The translations under genes and the position numbers were made by a program. Source: Bacteroidaceae bacterium (GTDB lineage: Bacteria > Bacteroidota > Bacteroidia > Bacteroidales > Bacteroidaceae). Taken from it: 64,000 nucleotides of DNA. Shown one piece after another: positions 1 to 7,799 of this stretch. The notes under the pieces are model-generated. The model was not told where the DNA came from. It saw only the letters and a program-made list of their open reading frames with translations, and did no database searches. Positions within the stretch are counted from its first letter, which is position 1, and each line of letters opens with the position of its first letter. Where the stretch lies: the NCBI GenBank assembly GCA_017642425.1, contig JAGCPB010000020.1:1-64000 (forward strand), written 5' to 3'.

Positions 1-27
1 AAGATAATGAAAAATATCAAAACTACA

Positions 28-70
28 ATGGCTATTCCTTTGATATTCAAAAGAATAGCCATTATTTTTT
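28..70 (+). terminator. Hairpin terminator at window start
   Basis: A 10-bp perfect stem (28-37 with 53-62) is extended by an inner TTTGA/TCAAA pairing and followed by a T-rich run at 65-70. It probably ends a gene lying to the left of the window. No gene is seen between 1 and 163. Confidence 0.7.
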
Positions 71-104
71 ATATTCAGACCACAAAACTAAGATTTCTTT
101 GGTC

Positions 105-148
105 AAAAAAAAGAGGATGACTACTTTTTAGTCACCCTCTTGTCCTTT
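105..148. terminator. Second hairpin, possibly bidirectional terminator
   Basis: Arms at 111-123 and 128-141 pair with one mismatch. An A-run lies on the left (105-112) and a T-run on the right (143-152), so it could stop transcription from either side. It sits just upstream of the nhaA start, and no clear promoter is visible between it and that start. Confidence 0.55.
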
Positions 149-163
149 TTTTGTATTATTGAG

Positions 164-1570
164 ATGAAACTGATCCCTATATATACCTGGAACCGTAGCG
201 TCCTTGAGTTTAACCGTAAAAGAGACCGTATTACACGTCAGCCCTGGTTTCAGGGCGTTTTGCTGCTGCTCTGCGTGATAGTGGCAATGCTACTTGCAAA
301 CCTGCCGGTAGTAAGTGCGTATTATCATGCTTTCCTTGAGACCAGCATCTAGATCCACATGAAGAGCCCTGACGGCAGGGTTGACTGGCTCTTCCCGCAC
401 GGAATGACCATAGAGAAGCTCATCAACGATGTGCTGATGGTGGTGTTCTTCTTTACCGTAGGGCTGGAGATAAAGCGTGAGGTGGCTCACGGTGAACTTT
501 CATCGGTCAAGAAGGCTCTGTTGCCGGTCATTGCCGCTTTTGGCGGTGTGATCATGCCTGCTGTAATTTACACGCTGGTAAATCGCGGTACTATGGCAGC
601 ATCAGGCTGGGGCATCCCGACAGCTACCGATATAGCGTTTGCGGTCTGCATCCTGTCTGTATTGGGAGACAGGGTTCCTGTATCGCTAAAGGTTTTCCTT
701 ACGGCATTGGCTATTGCCGATGACCTGATAGCAATACTTGTTGTGGCGTTCTTCTACGGCGGTCATATAAACCTGCTTCTGCTGGTTATATCGATTGTAG
801 TCATATTCGTGGCCTGGCTGTTCAAGTATTTCGGCCAGAAGCATGTGTGGGTTTATCTGATGCTGGCGGTAATGGTTTGGATACTGTTCTACTATTCCGG
901 TATCCACGCTACCATGTCGGGTGTGGTGATGGCGTTCATAATTCCCTCCAAGGCGCGTTATGAAAGACCTTATGTACTGCATAAGATCAGGTTCTTTTCA
1001 CAGAAACTCCTCTCATATGACCAGATTGATGATGAGACCATGTTCCCTAACGGACCGCAGCGCCATTTCCTGCGTCGAATACACAAGACTGCATACGGAT
1101 CATTGGATATGAGTTACCGCGTGGAGCATGCTCTTTCGCCTTGGGTTAATTTTGTGATAATGCCCATATTCGCACTGGCTAATGCAGGTGTGGAGATACC
1201 GGACCTGTCATACTTCAACATTTTCAGTACCGCAGGAGTGACAGGCGGAGTAGGACTGGGCATATTCCTGGGCCTGGTGCTGGGCAAGCCGTTGGGTATC
1301 ACGCTGTTCAGTTTTGCCGCCATCAAGTCGCGCCTCTGTGAGATGCCGGAAAAAGCGGGGTGGGCCATGTTCTTTGCTGTGGCCTGTCTGGGCGGTATAG
1401 GATTCACAATGTCAATCTTTGTGGATACGCTCTCGTTCCAGGATGTGGCCGTGGCAGAACAGATGCAGAATGCAGGCAAGATAGCCATTCTTGTGGGGTC
1501 TCTTGCAGCCGGTATTCTGGGCTCCCTGCTCATAACTGTCGTTTCAAAATCAGACAGACAGCGTGATTAA
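164..1570 (+). pseudogene. nhaA: Na+/H+ antiporter NhaA, interrupted by an in-frame TAG
   Basis: NhaA is an inner-membrane Na+/H+ antiporter for pH and sodium homeostasis. From the ATG at 164, a 62-codon segment with the first membrane helix runs to TAG at 350-352. The same frame then continues through I-H-M to 1570 with the rest of NhaA, including the ion-binding motif ALAIADD and the GWGIPTATDIAFA helix. The two halves together give about 466 residues, so this is one gene split by a nonsense codon, not by a frameshift. A start at ATG 359 would give a 403-residue protein lacking the first helix. TAG ends other intact genes here (for example at 2789-2791), so it is not recoded. The cause could be a real null allele, readthrough or a sequence error. 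Confidence 0.85.
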
Positions 1571-1583
1571 TCAAAGTTTTGGT

Positions 1584-1591
1584 TATTTTTG
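1584..1591 (+). promoter_or_regulatory. Bacteroidetes -7 box upstream of the flavodiiron gene
   Basis: TATTTTTG matches TAnnTTTG and lies 18 nt before the ATG at 1610. No convincing -33 TTTG is seen at the usual distance. Confidence 0.5.
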
Positions 1592-1609
1592 TAACCCTAA
1601 TCTAAAAGT

Positions 1610-2791
1610 ATGGTTAAGAATCTGAATGACAAGGTCAGGTACATCGGATGTGATGACCTGGATCTGGACCTCTTTGAGAGTCAGTATATATTACCGGAAG
1701 GAATGGCCTACAATTCATATCTTATTCTGGATGATAAGGTAGCCATTATGGATACGGCCGATGCCCGCAAGGCCGATGAGTGGAAGTCAAACCTCAAGGA
1801 GGCGCTCGCCGGCCGGCAGCCGGATTATCTGGTGGTTCACCACATGGAACCGGACCATTCGGCAGTAATAGAGTGGGTGCTTAATGAGTATCCCGCACTT
1901 ACCCTTGTGGCAAGCGCCAAGGCAATCCAGATGCTTGGTCAGTTCTTTGAGAACCTTAATGTTGAGGGTCGTACTCTACCGGTTAAGGAAGGTTTCGTAC
2001 TTGAACTTGGTGCACACAAACTGCGCTTTATTGGTGCCCCTATGGTTCACTGGCCTGAGGTTATGGTAACTTTCGATGAGGCCGACGGCGCACTTTACAG
2101 TGCCGATGCGCTGGGCAAGTTCGGTGCTCTGGGCAAGTGTGGCTTCTACGGTCGCGATGATGATGACTGGAGTTGTGAGGCCCGCCGCTACTATTTCAAT
2201 ATAGTTGGTAAGTATGGCAGTCCTGTCCGTACCCTTCTTGACAAGACCGCTCAGTTACCAATCAAAACCATCCGTCCTCTTCACGGTCCTATCCTGGAAG
2301 ACAATCTGGATGAATATCTTGGCCTCTATAAGACATGGAGCAATTATGCTGTGGAGACAGAGGGCATATTCATTGCCTGCGCCTCTATACATGGCGGCAC
2401 TATGGTTGCAGCTGAGAAACTGGCTGAGATACTGCGTGCCAAAGGTGCAGAGAGGGTTGTTGTAAGTGACCTGTGCCGCTCTGACTTTGCCGAGAACGTT
2501 GAGGATGCATTCCGCCACTCAAAACTGGTGTTGGCAGCTTCATCATATGATGCAGGTGTGTTTACGCCCATGTATGAATTCCTGCACCGTCTGCAGATAA
2601 AGGGTTTCTGTAACCGTAAAGTAGGTATTATAGAGAACGGTTCATGGGCTCCGTCGGCCGGCCGCGTAATGAAGGAGATGCTCTCATCAATGTCTGGCAT
2701 CGAGATAGTTGAGCCCATGGTCACCATCAGGAGCCGAATGAAACAGTCTGATATCCCTGCGTTGGATTCCCTTGCAGATGCAATAAAATAG
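1610..2791 (+). CDS. Flavodiiron protein (FprA/ROO family)
   Basis: A cytoplasmic flavodiiron protein of 393 residues, the usual length, that reduces O2 to water or NO to N2O using reduced flavin. The N-terminal half is a metallo-beta-lactamase fold. Its di-iron ligands are visible as H78-x-E80-x-D82-H83 (in HHMEPDHS), H147, D166 and H225. The C-terminal half (about residues 250-390) is a flavodoxin domain with an FMN loop beginning ACASIHGGT. No rubredoxin domain is attached. It has its own -7 box and is not obviously part of an operon. The role fits oxygen detoxification in an anaerobe. Whether O2 or NO is the substrate cannot be read from sequence. Confidence 0.93.
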   Translation: MVKNLNDKVRYIGCDDLDLDLFESQYILPEGMAYNSYLILDDKVAIMDTADARKADEWKSNLKEALAGRQPDYLVVHHMEPDHSAVIEWVLNEYPALTLVASAKAIQMLGQFFENLNVEGRTLPVKEGFVLELGAHKLRFIGAPMVHWPEVMVTFDEADGALYSADALGKFGALGKCGFYGRDDDDWSCEARRYYFNIVGKYGSPVRTLLDKTAQLPIKTIRPLHGPILEDNLDEYLGLYKTWSNYAVETEGIFIACASIHGGTMVAAEKLAEILRAKGAERVVVSDLCRSDFAENVEDAFRHSKLVLAASSYDAGVFTPMYEFLHRLQIKGFCNRKVGIIENGSWAPSAGRVMKEMLSSMSGIEIVEPMVTIRSRMKQSDIPALDSLADAIK

Positions 2792-2802
2792 TATTATCTT
2801 TG
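2772..2802 (+). promoter_or_regulatory. Promoter of tRNA-Val(GAC)
   Basis: The -7 box TATCTTTG (2795-2802) has a weak TTG at 2772-2774 with a 20-bp spacer, inside the end of the previous gene. An inverted repeat CTTTGCC/GGCAAAG (2799-2819) lies between the box and the tRNA and would fold in the leader. Confidence 0.65.
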
Positions 2803-2823
2803 CCACGCCTTTGGCAAAGTACT

Positions 2824-2898
2824 GATCCTTTAGCTCAGTTGGTTTAGAGCGCTTGCTTGACAGGCAAGAGGTCGGCGGTTCAAATCCGCCAAGGATCA
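2824..2898 (+). tRNA. tRNA-Val (anticodon GAC)
   Basis: A 75-nt cloverleaf with acceptor strands GATCCTT/AAGGATC and an anticodon loop TTGACAG carrying GAC for Val codons GUC/GUU. The T arm is GGCGG-TTCAAAT-CCGCC. CCA is not encoded. The 3' strand of the acceptor stem is reused in the downstream terminator palindrome. Confidence 0.95.
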
Positions 2899-2943
2899 CG
2901 GAAAAAGGAGCGGTCGAACGACCGCTTCTTTTTCGTGATCCTT
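2891..2943 (+). terminator. tRNA-Val terminator palindrome that includes the tRNA 3' end
   Basis: The core hairpin is AGCGGTCG-aa-CGACCGCT (2909-2926) followed by a T-run. The palindrome continues outward, so the right arm to 2943 is an inverted copy of the last 8 tRNA bases (AAGGATCA) plus the spacer. The arms are about 25 nt with one mismatch and one extra G. Confidence 0.85.
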
Positions 2944-3044
2944 TTTCCGACCTTCTTTTATTTCGCTACCGCGAAAACGGGCTCCTTCCAGTCGCGGAGC
3001 GGTCATCCGACCGCTTCTTTTTTGTGATCCCTTTTCCGACCTTC
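2907..3044 (+). repeat. Two direct copies of a 49-bp terminator unit
   Basis: Copies at 2907-2955 and 2996-3044 are the same length and differ at only 5 positions. Each contains the GGAGCGGTC/GACCGCT hairpin, a T-run, GTGATCC and CCGACCTTC. The second copy looks like a duplicated terminator. The stretch 2899-3155 contains no gene. Confidence 0.85.
2949..2985 (+). repeat. Element shared downstream of both tRNA-Val genes (copy 1)
   Basis: It begins GACCTTCTTTTATTTCGCTA, continues with a GCGAAA palindrome arm and ends in CTCC. A closely similar copy lies at 10983-11016, also just after the terminator of a tRNA-Val gene. Function unknown. Confidence 0.6.
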
Positions 3045-3095
3045 AGAGTCCACTTTTTTTTGTATACATCGCGCATCAACTATAAATAATAGTTG

Positions 3096-3103
3096 TATAT
3101 TTG
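3096..3103 (+). promoter_or_regulatory. -7 box upstream of the FISUMP-type lipoprotein gene
   Basis: TATATTTG matches TAnnTTTG, 52 nt before the ATG at 3156. No good -33 element is seen. Confidence 0.5.
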
Positions 3104-3155
3104 CCAAAGAAATAATGTTTTTTACAGTCGATAATCGGATTAATTATTAAATGAT

Positions 3156-4559
3156 ATGAGAATCAATCTTTTAACAAGTGTTTTCTATGGATTGACAATA
3201 TCTGTTATGTTGTCATCCTGTGGTGACGGGTCTTCTGATCCCGTCATAGAGGAACCGGATGCAATCATTGCCGGCAATATCTCGACTACTTTCTTTACCG
3301 CCACTGTAACCGGCTCGTTCAGCGGCATATCCAAGTATGACCTTGCACTGGGCAAGAGCGGAATCCTGTATTGCGAGAAATCAGACAATGCGGAAAACAT
3401 GTTCAAGCAGTGGAAAGAAGGTAATGACAACCCCGAATGCAAGATATTTGACAAGGGAAAGATGAGCAGCGACTCTTATTCCGGTACTATAGGCGGTCTG
3501 ATTCCTGACACTGAATACATGTTCTGCCTGTTCTCTATTGACAAGGACAACAAGAAGCGTGAGATAAGTGCCGTACATACATTCAGGACACTTACGTTTG
3601 AGCCTGGTATTGAAGCAGTCAAGATGGACAGCATTCATTACGTTGACGCCTTGGCAAAGGTCCGTCTTACTATGGATAATAAGGATGCCGAATACTGTGA
3701 GATGGGTGTCCTGCTTTCAGAAACTGCCGATGGCAAGACAGATGGTTCACTATTGTTCCCATATTCTGACAAATTCAAGGGGACCGTAAGGGTTGAACTT
3801 AAATACATCAAGTCAAATCAGGAATACTATTGCCGTCTGTATATGAGATATCCTACCAAAAACGGCATGTCTGATTGGATTTACGGACCTGAGACGTCTT
3901 TCACCACCAAGGAGCTGATGGATACCGCAATTGACCTGGGTTTACCCAGTGGTATCAGATGGGCAGGATTCAGTCTGGGCGATTATGATTTTGCTTCTAC
4001 TTTTGATATGTCACCGTTATTCTATTGGGGATCATCACAGGAGATGGTAACATGTTTAGATGCCAAAACCGGTAAATATGAGATTACCGATGTGCGCTAC
4101 GAACATGTGGATGTTCAGGGCAACTATCTTGATCTGGGGAATGAGATAAGCGGAACGGAATACGATGAGGCACATAAGAGATATGGCGGCAAATGGAGGA
4201 TGCCTACCAAGGCGGATCTGGAGGAACTTATAGATAATTGCACATTAAGCAGCAAAAAGACTCTATATCATAAACACTATCTCTATGTCTATAATTATCA
4301 GGATAATGCTTACAGACAAGTGGAAACTGACGATGTTGTCAATTATTTTGAGGTGATAGGTACCAATGGAAACAATATCAGATTCAGGTTCTATGAAAGT
4401 ATCTGGAGCGGGACATGTGATGAAGGTAATGCGATTTATATGTTGTACTGCAGGCCCGAAGAAGGTTTTAGGCCGTCCATTAAACTGGAATCAGTTGTTG
4501 GCAGACGGGGCCGTTATTGCATACGCCCGGTATGGGATCCTAACATGCCCGATGAATAG
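3156..4559 (+). CDS. Lipoprotein with C-terminal FISUMP-like (TIGR02145-type) domain
   Basis: A surface or periplasmic lipoprotein of 467 residues. The signal peptide ends in LSSC, with the acylated Cys at residue 22. The middle (about 40-250) looks like two beta-sandwich domains of the fibronectin-III type. The last 210 residues have the pattern DLGLPSGIRWAGFSLGD ... FYWGSS ... GGKWRMPTKADLEELID, characteristic of the Fibrobacter/Bacteroidetes 'major paralogous domain' lipoproteins. Function is unknown for the family. An earlier ATG at 3151 runs straight into a stop, which fixes the start. The BlaI-type regulator gene begins 31 nt downstream, so co-transcription is possible but unproven. Confidence 0.8.
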   Translation: MRINLLTSVFYGLTISVMLSSCGDGSSDPVIEEPDAIIAGNISTTFFTATVTGSFSGISKYDLALGKSGILYCEKSDNAENMFKQWKEGNDNPECKIFDKGKMSSDSYSGTIGGLIPDTEYMFCLFSIDKDNKKREISAVHTFRTLTFEPGIEAVKMDSIHYVDALAKVRLTMDNKDAEYCEMGVLLSETADGKTDGSLLFPYSDKFKGTVRVELKYIKSNQEYYCRLYMRYPTKNGMSDWIYGPETSFTTKELMDTAIDLGLPSGIRWAGFSLGDYDFASTFDMSPLFYWGSSQEMVTCLDAKTGKYEITDVRYEHVDVQGNYLDLGNEISGTEYDEAHKRYGGKWRMPTKADLEELIDNCTLSSKKTLYHKHYLYVYNYQDNAYRQVETDDVVNYFEVIGTNGNNIRFRFYESIWSGTCDEGNAIYMLYCRPEEGFRPSIKLESVVGRRGRYCIRPVWDPNMPDE

Positions 4560-4590
4560 GTCATAATGAAACAACAATAAATAACATTAC

Positions 4591-4947
4591 ATGAAAAGAC
4601 TTAGCAAAAAAGAGGAGATAATAATGGAGTGGTTTTGGCAGAACGGCGCCATGACAGTGAGTGAGCTTAGGGAGCGCATGCCGGACCCCAAGCCTCATGT
4701 GAACACCATTTCCACTCAGGTGCGCCTGCTTGAGTCAAACGGCTTTCTGGGCCATGAGAAAGAGGGAATGGGCTATAGGTACCGTGCCATAATAGGCAGG
4801 GATGAATACAGCAACAACTCCATTGGCCGTATAGTGTCGCACTGTTTTGAGAACTCATACATTGATGCCGTGTCTGCGCTGGTAAAGGATGACAAGATTA
4901 CAGTTGATGAACTCAAGGCTCTTATAGAGCGGATTGAAAAAGAATAA
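4591..4947 (+). CDS. BlaI/MecI/CopY-family transcriptional repressor
   Basis: A 118-residue winged-helix repressor of the usual family length. The N-terminal helix-turn-helix has the family pattern LSKKEEIIMEWFWQNGAMTV, followed by the recognition region VNTISTQVRLLESNGFL and a beta-wing. A C-terminal dimerisation helix follows. In characterised systems the partner M56 membrane protease causes cleavage of this repressor. Here the partner starts 3 nt after the stop codon, so the two are translationally linked. The target genes are not evident in the window. The repressor may control itself and the adjacent lipoprotein. Confidence 0.9.
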   Translation: MKRLSKKEEIIMEWFWQNGAMTVSELRERMPDPKPHVNTISTQVRLLESNGFLGHEKEGMGYRYRAIIGRDEYSNNSIGRIVSHCFENSYIDAVSALVKDDKITVDELKALIERIEKE

Positions 4948-4950
4948 TAT

Positions 4951-7704
4951 ATGCTAATGGTAGCATTCCTGTTATATCAGGTCAAGGTGGCGGCGTTGCT
5001 GGCGGTTTTCTTCCTTTTGTACCGTTGGCTTTTGAGCCGTGAGACTTTCCACGGTTTCAACCGCGTTGTACTCATTACAATTGCGGTCCTGTCATTTGTC
5101 CTGCCGCTTTTCAATATCAGGAAACCTGAAAACGGTCAAGGGAGTATCTGGCTGTTGATACTGTTCGTGTTATACTGGATTGGTTTTGCTGTTATCCTGA
5201 TAAGAAAGGTCATGACGATTGTATCAATGGCGCGAATAATACAAGGTGGCCGATATGCGGACCGTTCTGACGGGTGTGACGTCATAGAGTCGGACCGTAT
5301 TCCTCAACCCCTTAACTGGATGGGATACATTGTGATGCCGCAGGAATGGCTTGAGAACGTAAATGCCTCCGTATGGAAACATGAATCTTTCCATGCTCAC
5401 AGGGGACACTCCCTGGATTTGCTTCTGGCGGATATTGTGACAGCTTTCCAATGGTTCAACCCCATATCTTTAATGCAGCGTAAGGAGTTTGAGCTGATTC
5501 ATGAGTTTGAAGCTGACCGTGCCGTGATTGACAGCGGAGCCGATGCCCGTGAATACAAACGGATGCTGGTAAGTGCTGTGGCATCGGGCCGTGGCATGAG
5601 CATGACCAACTGGCTAAGGCAGTCAAGTCTGAAGGAGAGAATAGACATGATGGATAGGAAACCGTCAAATAAATGGAACAGGCTTAAAGCTTTGTTCATT
5701 CCGGTTGTGGCTATACTATTCCTGTCACTTGACGCCAATGCGGGCAAAGACAATAAGGTTATTCCTACGCCAAGACCGTTTGAGAAACATGTGGTCTGGA
5801 TATTCCAGGGAGGTAGTGCCATGGTCAAGATAGATGATGCCGGGACTGCCGATATGAAACTGGACCAGGTACCCGGTTATCTTAAGGATAATATGGAAAA
5901 GGGTATCTCACGCATCACATTGAGATATATGTATGATATTGACGGGCTGGCCGATGCCCAACCTCTTGCCGAGAAGATAAGTGCATTAGGCATCAAGGTC
6001 TCCATTGCCAATAATGACGAGATGCTGGACAGGATATATATGCCGGAGTACCGTTGTGCCCGAATATATGATGAGGGGAACGGACAGTACCGTTTTGTGC
6101 TGAATACGCGTTCATCGGAAGAGAACAGAAAGATAAAGGAAAGCGGCAGTTATTCATTTACAGATGAGAACGGTAACAGGTATGGAACTTATTACAGTGA
6201 AGAGAAATATGAATCCCCAATCAGGGACCTGTCAATAACAGGTGACTTGGGGCTGATTAAGAAATGGATAGGTATGTTTGACGGGCATGGTGTTGCCATA
6301 TATCCTGTCAATATGCCATATACTGATGCCGAGCAGATGGCCCGTGCCGCATGGAAGCGGGGTATAAACCAGGTCTCTATGCTTACAAGAAAGTACGCTA
6401 CGCAAATGAGTATCATTCTCATACCAGAGGGCAGCGAATGGTCCGGATTGTATCCTGGTATGAGTGCTGCCAATGTGCTGAAGGAGAGGGAACAGCTCAT
6501 AAGGAATCTTACAGACAAGGGTACCTGCATTAACGGCCCCAAGGTGTTTTTCAATTCCAATACGCAGGACTTTGGCATTACCGATGTAGTAAGGGCACCG
6601 GATGAACTTATTGTAATATATCAGACATGGCAGAATTCCGATTTGTGGCTCACCGGATTCAATTCTATGGAGTTGCTTGCGGGGGGCAGGAGATACAGAC
6701 AGACAGGCAATGAAGGGCTGGTAGGATTCGAGAAAGCGTATTTCTGGAGTCCGGACGACGGGATATACCTGCAGACCATGCATTTTGAGCCTATACCTGA
6801 TGACGTGAAGGTTGTGGATATATTCAACAAGGATGTCAATGCCACGGTAATCAAGGGACTTCAGGTATCCGATGACCTTACTTATTATGACAATATCAGG
6901 ACAATCCAGGTCTTATGCGGTGCAGCACTCCAGACTACACATGTGAATGAGGAGGGTAAGGATGTGGTGGTGATAGAAAGGATTGACCTGACTGACAATG
7001 AGACTACTGTTTATCTTAACATGAAAATCCGCCAGCCTCACTCTTTCATGGGATATGTTGGCAGTGATTTTGTTCTCACGCTACATGATGGACGCGAGGT
7101 TAAACCGCTTCGTTATGAGGGTGTACAGGTTGACAAGGAGTTTTACCGTAACGGAGACCATATTGATACTCCGTTCCAGATAATATTTCCGCCCTTACCC
7201 AAGGATGCATTCAACCATGACGGCGTCACGCTATCGGGAACCATCTGTCATGAGCCCATCAGGATTCAAAACATTCTTAACAGTGAAATAAGGGGTATGA
7301 GAACTGTTTTACCCAGACTGTTGGAAGGTGATCAGGATCAATTGGTAAGCCATATGACCCATTACGTGAACCTAAAGGCTCTTTTGTCAAATATTGATGA
7401 CAGAAATCTGTTTGGAGGTGATTCCCCTTATAGTCTTACGTTAGAGCAAAGGAGTGAGTTATTGCGCCGATTGTCTATAAAAGAACAGGATCTGGACAGA
7501 TATAAGTCAGCCAAGGCCTATATCATAATCTACAAAAACAGATCCATATATATTGCCGAAGAGAAGGATGACAGGAACTCGATAAACTATCCATATTCGG
7601 GCGATGTATATGAATACCTGAGGAACTGGCGTGGTATCAGCGTTGATGATGAAGGAAACTGGTATGTTTACGGCAATAAGGCTGTAATCTGGGAGATAGA
7701 ATAA
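4951..7704 (+). CDS. BlaR1/MecR1-type M56 membrane metallopeptidase with large unrecognised ectodomain
   Basis: A 917-residue membrane sensor-protease paired with the BlaI-type repressor. Residues 1-90 hold N-terminal membrane helices. The cytoplasmic zinc-protease motif HESFH is at 144-148 and the downstream EFEAD at 185-189 supplies the third ligand. A last helix (about 247-262) leads into an exported region. The remaining ~650 residues show no penicillin-binding motif. The first part (about 275-355) resembles an ExbD-like alpha/beta fold, and the very end (RGISVDDEGNWYVYG) resembles a motif common in Bacteroidetes TonB-related proteins; both are inferences. BlaR1 is about 600 residues, so this is unusually long. 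It probably senses something other than beta-lactam. Confidence 0.85.
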   Translation: MLMVAFLLYQVKVAALLAVFFLLYRWLLSRETFHGFNRVVLITIAVLSFVLPLFNIRKPENGQGSIWLLILFVLYWIGFAVILIRKVMTIVSMARIIQGGRYADRSDGCDVIESDRIPQPLNWMGYIVMPQEWLENVNASVWKHESFHAHRGHSLDLLLADIVTAFQWFNPISLMQRKEFELIHEFEADRAVIDSGADAREYKRMLVSAVASGRGMSMTNWLRQSSLKERIDMMDRKPSNKWNRLKALFIPVVAILFLSLDANAGKDNKVIPTPRPFEKHVVWIFQGGSAMVKIDDAGTADMKLDQVPGYLKDNMEKGISRITLRYMYDIDGLADAQPLAEKISALGIKVSIANNDEMLDRIYMPEYRCARIYDEGNGQYRFVLNTRSSEENRKIKESGSYSFTDENGNRYGTYYSEEKYESPIRDLSITGDLGLIKKWIGMFDGHGVAIYPVNMPYTDAEQMARAAWKRGINQVSMLTRKYATQMSIILIPEGSEWSGLYPGMSAANVLKEREQLIRNLTDKGTCINGPKVFFNSNTQDFGITDVVRAPDELIVIYQTWQNSDLWLTGFNSMELLAGGRRYRQTGNEGLVGFEKAYFWSPDDGIYLQTMHFEPIPDDVKVVDIFNKDVNATVIKGLQVSDDLTYYDNIRTIQVLCGAALQTTHVNEEGKDVVVIERIDLTDNETTVYLNMKIRQPHSFMGYVGSDFVLTLHDGREVKPLRYEGVQVDKEFYRNGDHIDTPFQIIFPPLPKDAFNHDGVTLSGTICHEPIRIQNILNSEIRGMRTVLPRLLEGDQDQLVSHMTHYVNLKALLSNIDDRNLFGGDSPYSLTLEQRSELLRRLSIKEQDLDRYKSAKAYIIIYKNRSIYIAEEKDDRNSINYPYSGDVYEYLRNWRGISVDDEGNWYVYGNKAVIWEIE

Positions 7705-7713
7705 GTCAGTCAG

Positions 7714-7784
7714 GACAAACACATTGGGGACGGTTCTCATCGTGATGATTCCATCACGCGGAGAACCGTCCCCAATGTGTTGTC
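7714..7784. repeat. Long GGGGACGGTTC palindrome between convergent genes
   Basis: Arms 7714-7738 and 7761-7784 pair almost perfectly, with an inner stem CGTGATG/CATCACG (7741-7758), giving a 71-nt hairpin. It lies between the ends of the M56 gene and the esterase gene. It lacks a T-run of the usual kind but could act as a bidirectional terminator. The core GGGGACGGTTC recurs at 12979-12989, which suggests a REP-like dispersed element. Confidence 0.75.
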
Positions 7785-7799
7785 TAAAGACCGGAGGAC

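Noticed and set aside
350..352. TAG read as a sense codon (stop-codon reassignment)
   Set aside because: Intact genes in the window end with TAG, for example at 2789-2791 and 25006-25008, so a genome-wide reassignment is not supported.
2853..3089. Open frame over tRNA-Val(GAC) and its terminators
   Set aside because: It reads through the tRNA and palindromes and has no protein-like composition.
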